Made by a program: the position numbers and the translations under genes. This document shows positions 53,469 through 62,798 of a stretch of 64,000 nt of DNA, piece after piece (the first letter of the stretch is position 1; each line of letters opens with the position of its first letter). The notes under the pieces were generated by a model that was given only the letters and a program-made list of their open reading frames with translations, ran no database searches and was not told where the DNA came from. The DNA comes from Candidatus Poribacteria bacterium (GTDB lineage: Bacteria > Poribacteria > WGA-4E > WGA-3G): positions 1 to 64,000 of the forward strand of contig JAPOQK010000106.1 of NCBI GenBank assembly GCA_026710795.1, given 5' to 3'.

Positions 53469-54422
53469 TTAGTCTTCCTCATTGGAAGTGGCTTCATCTA
53501 ACAATGCCTTTACAATCGTATCTATGTTGTGCCGCACCATGCCGATATATGTGCCTTCAGGTGTGCCAGCACGTCCCATAGCGTCAGAAAAGAGTTCTCC
53601 TCCAATTTGCACATCAAATCCTTTGGATTTGACCGCCGCTTTCACTGCCTCAAGGCTTCGTGAAGGAACGGATGATTCTACAAAGATTGCTGGGATACGA
53701 CGTTCCGCTATAAATGTTGCTAATTCTTGAACATCAGAGATCGCTGCTTCTGAAAGGGTACTTATTCCCTGCAACCCTTTCACTTCAAAACCATAAGTGT
53801 TACCGAAGTAGTTAAATGCATCATGAGCAGTAACGAGAACACGTTGTGCAGGAGGAACGCGTCCAGCCTGAGTCTTGACATATTGATGTAGTTCCATGAG
53901 TTCTTTAAGGTAATGCTGTGCATTGGTTTGATAAACTGTCTTGTTATCTGTATCTAACTTACTAAGGGAGTCGCGTACATTTTCCACTACTTTCATCCAA
54001 AGTATAACGTCAAACCATACATGAGGATCGTACTGTCCTTCAAATTCTGGTGGGGATAACAAAAGTGCTTTGTCAATACCATCAGTTACTGCAACTGCTT
54101 TAGTTTCACCAGACATTTTGGAAAGTATATCCCCCATTTTTGCTTCAAGATGCAGTCCGTTATAGAAGATAATATGCGCTGAATTCAGTCTTTCAATATC
54201 CTTTGCTGTAGGTTTATACAGATGCGGATCAACCCCGGGACCCATCATACCTACTGCCTCAACATTCTCTCCACCAACATTCTTGACGACATCGGTAATC
54301 ATTCCAATCGTAGTTACGACGAATATTTTACCAGATGTTGATGTGTCACGTTGTTGCTTTATATCACAACCAATATTCGTTAGAATGATTATTACTAATA
54401 ATATAATTGATAATCTGTTCAT
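53469..54422 (-). CDS. Metal-binding lipoprotein of ABC transporter (TroA/MntA/ZnuA-like)
   Basis: 317 aa. Lipobox LTNIGC (Cys19). The cluster A-1 fold is recognised by [77 protein letters not shown]. Candidate metal ligands are His in PHLY, HVW and AHDAF and an acidic residue near VESSVPS. The short His-poor loop after HVWFDV argues against a ZnuA-type zinc loop and is more like Mn/Fe-type TroA. It starts 3 bp after the ferritin-VIT1 gene ends. Confidence 0.9.
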   Translation of the reverse strand: MNRLSIILLVIIILTNIGCDIKQQRDTSTSGKIFVVTTIGMITDVVKNVGGENVEAVGMMGPGVDPHLYKPTAKDIERLNSAHIIFYNGLHLEAKMGDILSKMSGETKAVAVTDGIDKALLLSPPEFEGQYDPHVWFDVILWMKVVENVRDSLSKLDTDNKTVYQTNAQHYLKELMELHQYVKTQAGRVPPAQRVLVTAHDAFNYFGNTYGFEVKGLQGISTLSEAAISDVQELATFIAERRIPAIFVESSVPSRSLEAVKAAVKSKGFDVQIGGELFSDAMGRAGTPEGTYIGMVRHNIDTIVKALLDEATSNEED

Positions 54423-54425
54423 ACT

Positions 54426-55565
54426 TCAAACACCAATAAAGAAATGTTCTAAAACTTTACCCACAATATAACCTACACCAGCCACACCAAGACCAACGGC
54501 AAACATATCAATACCACTCCGAAATAAACCGCGTCCTGTGAAAAGGCTTCGTGCGGCACCGACAGCAAAGTGTGAAAACATCGCAAGCGAAAAAGAGATC
54601 AATATAGCATTAAAACCTGAAGTAAAAAGAAAAGGGGCAACTGGAATAAAAGCACCAATTGCAGTTGCAAGTCCGGTAATCCAACCTTCCCTGATAGGGG
54701 TAGTATGTGATTCCCCGATCTTAAGTTCCGATTGGATTTTTTCTTCTAATGCCCTTTCCGGGTCACGCATCACTTCCTTTGCAATGAGTTGTGCATGCGC
54801 CTTTGGCATACCACGTGAGGCATATATGAGAGTGAGTTCCTGCTCCTCAAGGTCAGGCATCAGACGAATTTCTTCTCTTTCCACCTCAATTTCATGTTCA
54901 TAGACCTCTTGTACGCTTTTAGCTGCAAGATACCCAGAAGCACCCATAGACAGAGAATCTGCTACTGTTCCAACAATACCGGTTATCAGTATAGTAGAGG
55001 GATTCTCTGTGGCTGCAATTACACCTGCAACTAAACCGAAGTTGGCTGTCAATCCGTCATTGAAACCGTATATAATGTTACCCAACATACCACCGGATTC
55101 GGTTTTGTGCCAAGGTTCATCACTTGAACCTGTAAGTACCTGCAAACTTTCCGTGTGCATTGCAGATTCTTTTGCAAGGACAAGTGCTGTTTCTTTTGCA
55201 TCCTCCAATATGCTGTTTTTATGAAGCATTAGGTAATCTTTTACCTCACTTGCTTCTTCATCCAGCATCCGATTTAGTGGAAATTTGTTCCCAAACTTAC
55301 GTGCATACCAAGACCAGAACCTTGCTTTGAATGTTGGTCCTTGCTTTTTTAACTTTACTTCATAAGAAGTTAACATTTCCTCCCAACGTGCAACATGTCG
55401 ACTTTCAACATCAGCAAGCTCAAGTAATATATCTTTCCGATCAGGGTCCGGTTCGAGTTCTGCGAATACGCCATAGAGGTGACTTGCATCTACTTCATCT
55501 TGTAGATGGTGTCTCCATATTTTTATTGTTTTTGCATCAGGTTTAATCTTCTTCTGTTCATTCAT
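54426..55565 (-). CDS. Ferritin-like/VIT1 fusion iron-manganese transporter (MbfA-like)
   Basis: 379 aa from the ATG at 55565, preceded by GAGGGTG; longer in-frame starts extend to 55616. Residues about 1-150 form a ferritin-like/rubrerythrin helix bundle with E-x-x-H motifs (IWRHHLQDEVDASHLYGVFA, ADVESRHVARWEEML, EASEVKDYLMLHK). The C-terminal part is a VIT1/CCC1 membrane transporter (GFNDGLTANFGLVAGVIAAT, SMGASGYLAAKSVQEVYE, five helices). Such proteins (MbfA) export iron, with the ferritin domain as sensor. Its place between a DtxR regulator and a metal importer suggests that import and efflux are balanced by one operon. Confidence 0.88.
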   Translation of the reverse strand: MNEQKKIKPDAKTIKIWRHHLQDEVDASHLYGVFAELEPDPDRKDILLELADVESRHVARWEEMLTSYEVKLKKQGPTFKARFWSWYARKFGNKFPLNRMLDEEASEVKDYLMLHKNSILEDAKETALVLAKESAMHTESLQVLTGSSDEPWHKTESGGMLGNIIYGFNDGLTANFGLVAGVIAATENPSTILITGIVGTVADSLSMGASGYLAAKSVQEVYEHEIEVEREEIRLMPDLEEQELTLIYASRGMPKAHAQLIAKEVMRDPERALEEKIQSELKIGESHTTPIREGWITGLATAIGAFIPVAPFLFTSGFNAILISFSLAMFSHFAVGAARSLFTGRGLFRSGIDMFAVGLGVAGVGYIVGKVLEHFFIGV

Positions 55566-55608
55566 AATTGGCACCCTCATCGGTAATAAGCGCGCATTCA
55601 ATGCGCGC

Positions 55609-56280
55609 TTATGCAATATCTATTGTATCTACTTTATTTACAAATATATTTTTTGCTACCTCCCGTCCGATTACGGCTTGCTGCCCAGCAATATCAATAG
55701 TAAAGGGACCATCAAAAGGTGCAACCTCCAAAACTTGGAATGCTGTTCCAGGATAGAGATTGAAACTTCCAAGATGACGCAGCAATGCTGAATCGTCATC
55801 ACTCACCTCAGCAACAACACACGATTGTCCATTTTGAATATCGGTCATAGGAATGGATTGTGTTTCAGGCACAACACCGTTCTTATCTGGTATAGGTGAA
55901 CCGTGTGGGTCAGCAGTTGGGTACCCCAGAAACTCATCCATTCTTGCTTCCACGTCTTCTGAGATAACGTGTTCCAGTTTCTCTGCTTCTTCATGGACAC
56001 CATCCCATGGCACACCCAGTGCTTTATTCAAATATAGTTCTAATAGACGATGATGTCTAATGATTTCAAGCGCAACGGCTTTACCAGCATCCGTGAGTGT
56101 AACACCTTGGTACCGTTGATGACTGACAAGGTTCATACTTTTAAGCTTCTTGATCATTCCAGTAGCAGATGCAGGTTTAACATCAAGGTATTCTGCTAAT
56201 ATCCCAGTAGAAACTTTGCCACCTTTCTCTTGTAACTTATAGATGGACTTAAGGTAGTCCTCAGCTGCTTGTGTTAGCAT
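55609..56280 (-). CDS. DtxR/MntR/TroR-family metal-dependent regulator
   Basis: 223 aa from ATG 56280, 7 nt after AGGAAAG; a longer in-frame form to 56346 is unlikely. Layout: N-terminal winged helix (AAEDYLKSIYKLQEKGGKVS, VKPASATGMIKKLKSMNLVS), a dimerisation and metal-binding domain (EIIRHHRLLELYL, GVHEEAEKLEHVISEDVEARM) and a C-terminal SH3/FeoA-like domain (FQVLEVAPFDGPFTI). Metal-bound protein represses transcription. As first gene of the operon it most likely autoregulates and controls efflux and import; two palindromic sites just upstream are candidate operators. Confidence 0.9.
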   Translation of the reverse strand: MLTQAAEDYLKSIYKLQEKGGKVSTGILAEYLDVKPASATGMIKKLKSMNLVSHQRYQGVTLTDAGKAVALEIIRHHRLLELYLNKALGVPWDGVHEEAEKLEHVISEDVEARMDEFLGYPTADPHGSPIPDKNGVVPETQSIPMTDIQNGQSCVVAEVSDDDSALLRHLGSFNLYPGTAFQVLEVAPFDGPFTIDIAGQQAVIGREVAKNIFVNKVDTIDIA

Positions 56281-56354
56281 TGTCTTTCCTATCCGCAGGT
56301 TACACTCATGTGTGCAACCCAAAATAGCGGTAAATGGTTGGAACAAACCATGTG

Positions 56355-56416
56355 ATTTAGGTTAAATATGCCATAATATTTAAACATCTCAACAAATTAT
56401 TTTAGGCATAACTAAA
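56355..56416. promoter_or_regulatory. Candidate DtxR-type operator sites
   Basis: Two palindromes lie upstream of the regulator gene: ATTTAGGTTAAAT (56355-56367) and TTTAGGCATAACTAAA (56401-56416). Both start with TTTAGG, the half-site style of DtxR/IdeR boxes (TTAGGTTAGCC-like). The assignment is by resemblance only. Confidence 0.35.
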
Positions 56417-56578
56417 TTATATATTAGCGTCAATTTTAAGTCAACTATTTTAATCGTTAACGCAGGGATATTTAGTTTTAAGAATTCTTTTTTATTGAAG
56501 TTTACTTACTGTTTATACTTTGAATTGGAATGGATAGATATTTAATGGATTCACCTTATATTGTCTGAACCAGTCTTC

Positions 56579-56713
56579 GTAGGTCGGAGTGAGCACAGCG
56601 AAGTCCGACATCTTACATTCTGTAGGAGCACTCTCACAGTCGCGATTTCTTATCCTGAAAATCTTGTAATCCCGGGGAATGCTATATAGCATTCATACCG
56701 TTGATTTCTTGAT
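56579..56713. repeat. Composite palindromic repeat
   Basis: Begins GTAGGTCGGAG, then TCCGACATCTTACATTCTG and GTAGGAGCA; further right GAATGCT/AGCATTC arms (56677-56694) are followed by CATACCGTTGATTT, as at 12.1 and 18.8 kb. The region 56281-57769 otherwise holds the operator candidates, promoter-like sites at 56983 and 57476, the right-hand 78-bp repeat and a GTAGGTTGG hairpin. I see no convincing gene in it. Confidence 0.6.
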
Positions 56714-56982
56714 TTGTAAATCCTGGTTCAGACAAATACAATTTAATATACTAACCCAAGTTTCTACCTACAAAATCTTAGACAGGCGGATACTGTTTTA
56801 ATCAAAAAAGGGCATTATTCTTGAAAAGAATGTAGCAACTTGAGTTATCATAGGCAATTGAATTTGACATTAGAGATTTCTTATCCTGCAAATCCTATAA
56901 TCCTGTAAATCCTGGTTCAGACAAATATTAATATACGAATAAAATACCAATATATATCCAATAAAACATTTCACTTTTTAAT

Positions 56983-57011
56983 TTGACATCCACAAAAAGA
57001 TACTATATAAT
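56983..57011 (+). promoter_or_regulatory. Perfect sigma-70 promoter without an obvious gene
   Basis: TTGACA (56983-56988), 17 nt, TATAAT (57006-57011). About 60 nt downstream AAGGAGGT (57067-57074) looks like a ribosome binding site, but no ATG, GTG or TTG lies at a suitable distance in an open frame. The transcript would run through the 78-bp repeat at 57213-57290. Confidence 0.6.
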
Positions 57012-57212
57012 TAACGGATGTTTAGAATACAGGATTATATCGGTAACACGAGTTGATATACGTTAGAAGGAGGTATAAACACAAATTCACCAAGTGTGTA
57101 GTGCTTGGTTATTGTGACTAAGGAACTGTATATGGGTTTTCTAAGTTTCATATCTTACTCTTACGAATTATGAAGGTAGGTCAAGATAAGAAAAAGAACA
57201 AAAAGGAGCTCC

Positions 57213-57290
57213 AAAAAAAAAGCGAAATTCGCGTCACATTCCTTATCCTGACTGAATTCTTTAAGTCACAGGTGACGTGCAAAACGTCAC
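57213..57290 (+). repeat. 78-bp repeat, right copy of an inverted pair (partner at 46236-46312)
   Basis: An A-tract, then GCGTCACATTCCTTATCCTG and, after a diverged stretch, GTGACGTGCAAAACGTCAC. Compared with the left copy it differs by scattered substitutions and one short gap near TTCTTTAAGTC. The two copies are 11 kb apart in opposite orientations and each is read outward from a nearby promoter-like sequence. Confidence 0.65.
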
Positions 57291-57392
57291 ACTTTATAGC
57301 ACATACTGATAAACAATGTAAGGGTAAATTAACAGATATAGATTAAGCTTCTCTCTATACGATCTACAAGAGATTATGTCATAGATTAATAT

Positions 57393-57429
57393 TGTAGGTT
57401 GGGTTGAGGCACGAAATCCAACCTACAAG
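57393..57429. repeat. GTAGGTTGG/CCAACCTAC palindromic repeat
   Basis: TTGTAGGTTGG and CCAACCTACAA flank GTTGAGGCACGAAAT. A REP-like element of a type common in Poribacteria and other bacteria; related to the outer arms of 28910-29085. Confidence 0.65.
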
Positions 57430-57475
57430 TCTTATATCAAACTCACATTAAAACTAAACAAATCTATAATTAGAT

Positions 57476-57504
57476 TGACATATACCCAAAGATTTGTTAA
57501 AATA
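57476..57504 (+). promoter_or_regulatory. Promoter-like sequence upstream of the first HtrA-like gene
   Basis: TTGACA (57476-57481), 17 nt, TAAAAT (57499-57504). It is about 265 bp ahead of the ATG at 57770, with no gene between, so either the leader is long or the site is not used for this gene. Confidence 0.45.
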
Positions 57505-57769
57505 ATATATACAAAAATGAACACGAAAAATCTAATGTAGCCTGTATCAACACTGAAGAAGTGCCTTTAGTGAATTTTGAAATTAATTAAACATTTTACA
57601 TGTAACATGAGATGCCAAAAATGTGTGTCCATCAAAATTATTAACTGTAGCAATGTAGAATTATTTCTAAACTTTACCATTGTTTTCTGTGAATGTAACT
57701 ATACATTAAAAAATATAAATATCCACGCTACGAAGTAAAATAAACAAGTATTGAGGTATTACAATAAAA

Positions 57770-59131
57770 ATGAAAACCTTCGGTTTTACAATAATATTCA
57801 TAATCGTTACAGTAATCAGTTCGTGTACATCTTTAACCAATCAATCGATAGAGACAAACCAACCAAAAGACATTGAAATAAACCAATCAAAAGACATTGA
57901 AATACTAAGTTCTTTTGAAAGGACAATTAGTAATATTGTCGAACAGAGCAAACCCGCTGTTGTGAGTGTCAAAGTTATAAAAGATGAATTAAAAGATAAT
58001 AAGAAAATTGAGACATCAGGTGGTGGATCCGGCTTTATTATTCGAAATGATGGTTATATCCTAACCAATGAACATGTAGTACGTGGTTCAAAAAAGATTA
58101 CTGTTAGGTTATTAGATGGTAAGACGTATGATGCGAGATTGGTCGGGGGTGACCAAAACACTGATATAGCAGTAATTAAAATAGACCGAAGAAAGGAACT
58201 TCCTTTTCTCAAACTTGCGGACTCATCTGATGTTCGGGTAGGACAATTTGCTATCGCGATCGGTGATCCTATCGGATATAGGTATACAGTGACCGCCGGT
58301 ATCGTAGGTGGTAAAAACCGTTGTTTTCACGAGAAAAACAATCTCTTTCAATATCATCAAAATTACATCCAAACTGATGCTTGGATTAATCCCGGTAGTA
58401 GTGGTGGTCCTTTGCTAAATATAGAAGGGGTAGTCATCGGTATCAATTCCCTAAACCCAGGGGAGGGCTCAACTTTAGCAATTGATTGCGGTCTTGCGAA
58501 AAAAATAAGCCAACAACTGATTAATCATGGAAGTATAATTCGTGGTCATCTGGATGCTGAAATGCGTAGTGTTGCACAAGGTATTAAACTAACAAATGTA
58601 AAACAGAATACTACTGCATCTCAGTGTGGGTTAAAACAGAATGATATCATCGTCGAATTTGATGGAAAAAAGGTTACGGGTATCAACGATTTTGAAATGA
58701 CTATTATAGAATGTCAAATCGGACAACAATACCCAATTAAGGTATTACGACAAAAACAAGAAATCTCGTTGGATCTGACAATTGATGAGATGCGTCCTGA
58801 ATTGGTAGGAAGGTCTATAAGGACCGAGTCAGTTACTTGGAAAACAATCGGGTTAGCTACACGTCAGTGGGTATTTGGAAGTTATCAAAGATACGCATAT
58901 TTGAATGAGGATGATCGTGGCATAATCGTGGAAAAGGTAAAGAAGAATTCTCCAGGAGTTGAAGCAAAAATACCACGAGGGGCACTCATTACTGCTGTCA
59001 ATGGGCAAAAAATCCAAGATGTTGAAACACTTGAAACTTATCTGGATAATGAGAAAGACATTTCAGAAATAACACTTGATTTCATAAGTACTCAAGGCAC
59101 ACAAAAAGCAACGATCAAGTTAATAAATTAA
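57770..59131 (+). CDS. HtrA/DegP-like S1C serine protease lipoprotein (first)
   Basis: 453 aa. Lipobox IVTVISSC (Cys19). Trypsin-fold protease with triad His in LTNEHVVRGS (about residue 101), Asp in NTDIAVIKID (about 131) and Ser in NPGSSGGPLLN (about 210). Two PDZ-like domains follow (GIKLTNVKQNTTASQCGLKQ and RGALITAVNGQKIQDVETLE). HtrA proteases degrade or refold damaged envelope proteins. An insertion after IGYRYTVTAGIVGGKNRCF carries an extra Cys and His not seen in the second copy. The gene is a paralog of the next one. Confidence 0.88.
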   Translation: MKTFGFTIIFIIVTVISSCTSLTNQSIETNQPKDIEINQSKDIEILSSFERTISNIVEQSKPAVVSVKVIKDELKDNKKIETSGGGSGFIIRNDGYILTNEHVVRGSKKITVRLLDGKTYDARLVGGDQNTDIAVIKIDRRKELPFLKLADSSDVRVGQFAIAIGDPIGYRYTVTAGIVGGKNRCFHEKNNLFQYHQNYIQTDAWINPGSSGGPLLNIEGVVIGINSLNPGEGSTLAIDCGLAKKISQQLINHGSIIRGHLDAEMRSVAQGIKLTNVKQNTTASQCGLKQNDIIVEFDGKKVTGINDFEMTIIECQIGQQYPIKVLRQKQEISLDLTIDEMRPELVGRSIRTESVTWKTIGLATRQWVFGSYQRYAYLNEDDRGIIVEKVKKNSPGVEAKIPRGALITAVNGQKIQDVETLETYLDNEKDISEITLDFISTQGTQKATIKLIN

Positions 59132-59312
59132 CAACATACCTCAACAATTTTACGCAGTCTAACATAACTTGATTATATATAAATTCTACAATTGAACAAA
59201 ATGAATAGTATGGTGTCTTATATCACGTGAACCTGTAGGTGTTGAATTAGTGTTTCTCAGCATGTTAAGAGTAATACAATGTTAACACCTGAATAATATA
59301 AAGGGGAATTTT

Positions 59313-60647
59313 ATGTATAAAAAGTTATGTATGTACTTAATTTTATTCATTATTTTGGGATTATTCTCTGCTTGTGTATTACAAAACAAACCCATGACCA
59401 GTATAGAATTATTGGGTGAAATTGAGAATGGATTTGTAAACATTGCAGCACAGACTAAACCCGCAATTGTCGGTATTGTTGTTGAACATACAGAAAGAAG
59501 ATTAAATAAATGGGGATCAGGTTTCTTTTTTCGTGAAGACGGTTATATTATGACAAATGACCATATCGTCCACGGTGGGAAACGATTCCAAATAAAGACT
59601 TTGGATGGTAGTACACTTGATGCAAAATTAGTTGGAACAGATATAATTACAGATGTTGCTGTTTTAAAGGTTGACAGTGAGAACAAATTTCCAATTCTTC
59701 CATTAGCTGATTCAGGAAAAGTGCGGGTAGGACAATTTGCAATCGCCATTGGGAACCCGTTTCAGCTTGACTATACTGTAACAACGGGTGTGGTTAGTGG
59801 GAAAAGTCGCAATGTTTTTGGTGGAATGCCTATCATACGATACCAAAATTTCATACAAACAGATGCCTGGATAAATACCGGTAGCAGCGGAGGTCCACTT
59901 TTAAACATCTATGGAGAAGTGATAGGAATAAACGCACTAATTAGGAAGGTAGAGAATACTCCAGGTCCAGTGAGGGCGGGTGCAGGTTTTGCTATTCCAA
60001 GTAACCTTGCAAATATCATTGGAGGCAAACTAATTGCAAATGGTAAGATTATTCGCGGTTACCTCGGTATTAGTATGCAAGAGGTTGCACGAGGAATTCG
60101 GGTTGAAAGAGTACTATTAGGAACACCCGCAGACAAAGCAGGTCTACAGTGGCGCGATATCATCTATGAATACAACGGAACAAAGGTAAAAGATACACTT
60201 GATTTCCAGATGCTTATTGCTGAATCTACAGTCGGTAAAGAATCGGTCATCAAGGTTTTACGACGTGGACAAGAGAAAACGCTCAGGGTAACTATTGTTG
60301 AGATGCCACCAGAAAGGGCAGGTTTGCCTTTTGAAGATGATTCTGTTTCATGGAATTTACTTGGATTATCTGTCCGAAAGTTGGAAAAGGGTGATTACGA
60401 AAGGTACACATACCTCACAGACAATGATCGTGGTGTAATTGTTGAAAGAGTTAAAGAAAATGCTCCTGGGTTCAATGCAAAGATACCGCGCGGTGCACTT
60501 ATAATCGCAATTAATGAGAAAAAAATAACTGACGTTCAAACACTTGAGGCACTGATTCAGCAGAATCAAAAGGAAGAAAAAGAACTTATTCTTGAGGTAA
60601 AAAGCAGCCACGGAACAGAAAAATTAACGCTTCAGTTAAAAAAATAG
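59313..60647 (+). CDS. HtrA/DegP-like S1C serine protease lipoprotein (second)
   Basis: 444 aa, paralog of 57770-59131. Lipobox LGLFSAC (Cys21). Triad: His in MTNDHIVHGG, Asp in ITDVAVLKVD, Ser in NTGSSGGPLLN. It has the classical GNPFQLDYTVTTGVVSGKSR loop and AGAGFAIPSNLA, then two PDZ domains (GIRVERVLLGTPADKAGLQW, RGALIIAINEKKITDVQTLE). AGGGGA precedes the ATG. Located 180 bp after its paralog; the DinG-like helicase gene starts 10 bp after its stop and probably shares the transcript. Envelope quality control is the expected role. Confidence 0.92.
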   Translation: MYKKLCMYLILFIILGLFSACVLQNKPMTSIELLGEIENGFVNIAAQTKPAIVGIVVEHTERRLNKWGSGFFFREDGYIMTNDHIVHGGKRFQIKTLDGSTLDAKLVGTDIITDVAVLKVDSENKFPILPLADSGKVRVGQFAIAIGNPFQLDYTVTTGVVSGKSRNVFGGMPIIRYQNFIQTDAWINTGSSGGPLLNIYGEVIGINALIRKVENTPGPVRAGAGFAIPSNLANIIGGKLIANGKIIRGYLGISMQEVARGIRVERVLLGTPADKAGLQWRDIIYEYNGTKVKDTLDFQMLIAESTVGKESVIKVLRRGQEKTLRVTIVEMPPERAGLPFEDDSVSWNLLGLSVRKLEKGDYERYTYLTDNDRGVIVERVKENAPGFNAKIPRGALIIAINEKKITDVQTLEALIQQNQKEEKELILEVKSSHGTEKLTLQLKK

Positions 60648-60657
60648 CATTATATGA

Positions 60658-62703
60658 ATGTTAAAAACATTCGAGCCAATCTTAAAAATAGATTGCGGAC
60701 AAAGATATGTAATGGAAAACATAATTGAAACTCAGAAAACGTTGACCCTTAAAGACATTTTCAGTCCGGGTGGTATCATCTCGACGAATCTATCGGGTTA
60801 CGAGTATCGTGAGGAACAACTTCTAATGGCGAACGCGGTCGCTCGCGCATTCGCTGCATCAGAACATCTGGTTGTTGAAGCAGGAACTGGAGTTGGTAAA
60901 AGCTTCGCATATCTTATCCCAGTTATCTCGCATGCGGTCAAAAATGAGCAAACTGTAGTTATTTCCACGAATACTATTAGTTTGCAGGAGCAACTTGTCA
61001 CCAAAGATATCCCCTTTTTGCATCAAGTGCTTCCAAGAGATTTTAAGGCAGTCCTTGCAAAAGGACGACGTAACTACCTCTCACGCAGACGCTTAGAAAG
61101 TCTACTCACTTATGAATATGGATTATTTGACTCTTTAGAAGAAGTAGATCAAGTAAAGCAAATTGTTGAGTGGACGGAAACTACAGAGGATGGAAGTCGC
61201 GCAGATTTGCCGATGGAACCCAATAACCTAATCTGGGATAAAGTGGCATCTGACCGTGATAATTGCCTTAGACGCAAATGTCCTACTTACGATGTATGTT
61301 TCTATTTCAAGGCACGGAACGAGATGCACCAGGCAGACATACTCATAGTAAACCACCATCTACTTTTCAGTGACCTCACACTCAGACAAAAGGATCCTTC
61401 AATCGGTATTCTACCTGAGTATGACTACCTTGTTATTGACGAAGCACATCATCTGGAAGCAACTGCGACTCATCATACCAGCCTTGAAATCAGCAGCACC
61501 AGAGTCAAATGGCTATTAGATGCTCTTCATAACGAAAGAAATGATGCTGGCATAACAGCCCGTTTCGATTCTGAAAATCTAATCGGTGAAGTGGTTCATG
61601 CACGTGAAAATGCCAACCAGTTTTTTAGGGTAGTAGAAGATTACTTCGCTGATTCAGATAGTTATTCAAAGACTCAACGTATCGATGAAGATAATATAGA
61701 CAAAGTCTTTGTTGAAGGTAATACTTTGGATACTCCTTTGTTGAATATTGAAAATACACTCAAGGAGCTTCGTGAAAATGCTGATACGGATGACGATGAA
61801 CAGGAATTGTCTTCATACTATAACCAATGCAGACGACTTAGAGATGAATTAGACCTGATGATACGGCAGTCAGATCCTGACTATATCTATTGGGCGGAAT
61901 CCTCATCTTGGGGACGAATACCAAGGATTCATCTAAACGCTACACCTGTAAATATCAGTGAGATGTTAAGAGAAAACCTTTTTGATGTAAAAGAATGTGT
62001 AGTGATGACAAGTGCAACACTCGCTACAAACCAGAACTTTGACTATTATAAAAAACGCATTGGACTTGATATGTGTAGGGAACTGCTTGTGCACTCTCCA
62101 TTTAACTTTAAAGAACAGGTAAAAATTCATATACCAAATGAAATGCCAGATCCGAATAGTATCGAGTTTATCCCTGCTGCTATTCGTGAAATCAAACACT
62201 ATATTGAAATGACACACGGAAAAGCATTTGTCTTATTTACCAGTTATAAGATGATGGATGAAGTCTATGACGAAGTCGAACCCTATCTTGCTGAAATCGG
62301 TATTGAGGTGTACAAACAGGGTGATGGTATTTCAAGAACAGATATGCTACGTGCATTTAGAGAGGATACGAATTCAGTTCTGTTTGGCACTTCCAGTTTC
62401 TGGGAAGGGGTTGATGTTAGAGGGGAAGCATTGAGTAATGTTGTGATAACTAAATTGCCGTTTGAAGTGCCAACACATCCTATTATGGAGGCACGCGTTA
62501 AACAGATTAAAGAACAAGGTGGAAATGAATTTATGGACTTCAGTTTACCCGAAGCAATTTTGCGACTAAAACAGGGATTCGGAAGGCTTATTCGGACACA
62601 AACTGATAATGGAATAGTTGTTATTCTGGATTCGCGTATCAAGACACGTAGTTATGGAAAACTCTTTTTAGAATCATTACCTCCTTGTGAGATTGTTGCA
62701 TGA
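60658..62703 (+). CDS. dinG: DinG/XPD-family iron-sulfur helicase
   Basis: 681 aa. Walker A AGTGVGKSFAYL (K81). The Fe-S cysteines lie in DNCLRRKCPTYDVCFYFKAR (three of four in a row, the first C about residue 203). DEAH box DYLVIDEAHHLE; motif IV-VI HSPFNF, LFTSYKMMDE, SFWEGVDVRGE, RLKQGFGRLIRT. A 5'-3' DNA helicase that unwinds D-loops and R-loops. Starts possible at 60658 or at M19 (60712); no clear ribosome binding site distinguishes them. The short gap to the HtrA gene suggests co-transcription, though no functional link is known. Confidence 0.92.
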   Translation: MLKTFEPILKIDCGQRYVMENIIETQKTLTLKDIFSPGGIISTNLSGYEYREEQLLMANAVARAFAASEHLVVEAGTGVGKSFAYLIPVISHAVKNEQTVVISTNTISLQEQLVTKDIPFLHQVLPRDFKAVLAKGRRNYLSRRRLESLLTYEYGLFDSLEEVDQVKQIVEWTETTEDGSRADLPMEPNNLIWDKVASDRDNCLRRKCPTYDVCFYFKARNEMHQADILIVNHHLLFSDLTLRQKDPSIGILPEYDYLVIDEAHHLEATATHHTSLEISSTRVKWLLDALHNERNDAGITARFDSENLIGEVVHARENANQFFRVVEDYFADSDSYSKTQRIDEDNIDKVFVEGNTLDTPLLNIENTLKELRENADTDDDEQELSSYYNQCRRLRDELDLMIRQSDPDYIYWAESSSWGRIPRIHLNATPVNISEMLRENLFDVKECVVMTSATLATNQNFDYYKKRIGLDMCRELLVHSPFNFKEQVKIHIPNEMPDPNSIEFIPAAIREIKHYIEMTHGKAFVLFTSYKMMDEVYDEVEPYLAEIGIEVYKQGDGISRTDMLRAFREDTNSVLFGTSSFWEGVDVRGEALSNVVITKLPFEVPTHPIMEARVKQIKEQGGNEFMDFSLPEAILRLKQGFGRLIRTQTDNGIVVILDSRIKTRSYGKLFLESLPPCEIVA

Positions 62704-62798
62704 TAATGTATATAGTTGATTTGTAAACCGTTCCAAATCCACCCATTTTATAACATGGATATTGTATAGTGTAAAGTAGGTCTGTTACTTATTACAAG

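Noticed and set aside
57170-57346. 58-codon frame covering the right 78-bp repeat
   Set aside because: No ribosome binding site, and the frame is broken by a stop in the left-hand copy; it reflects the repeat and not a protein.
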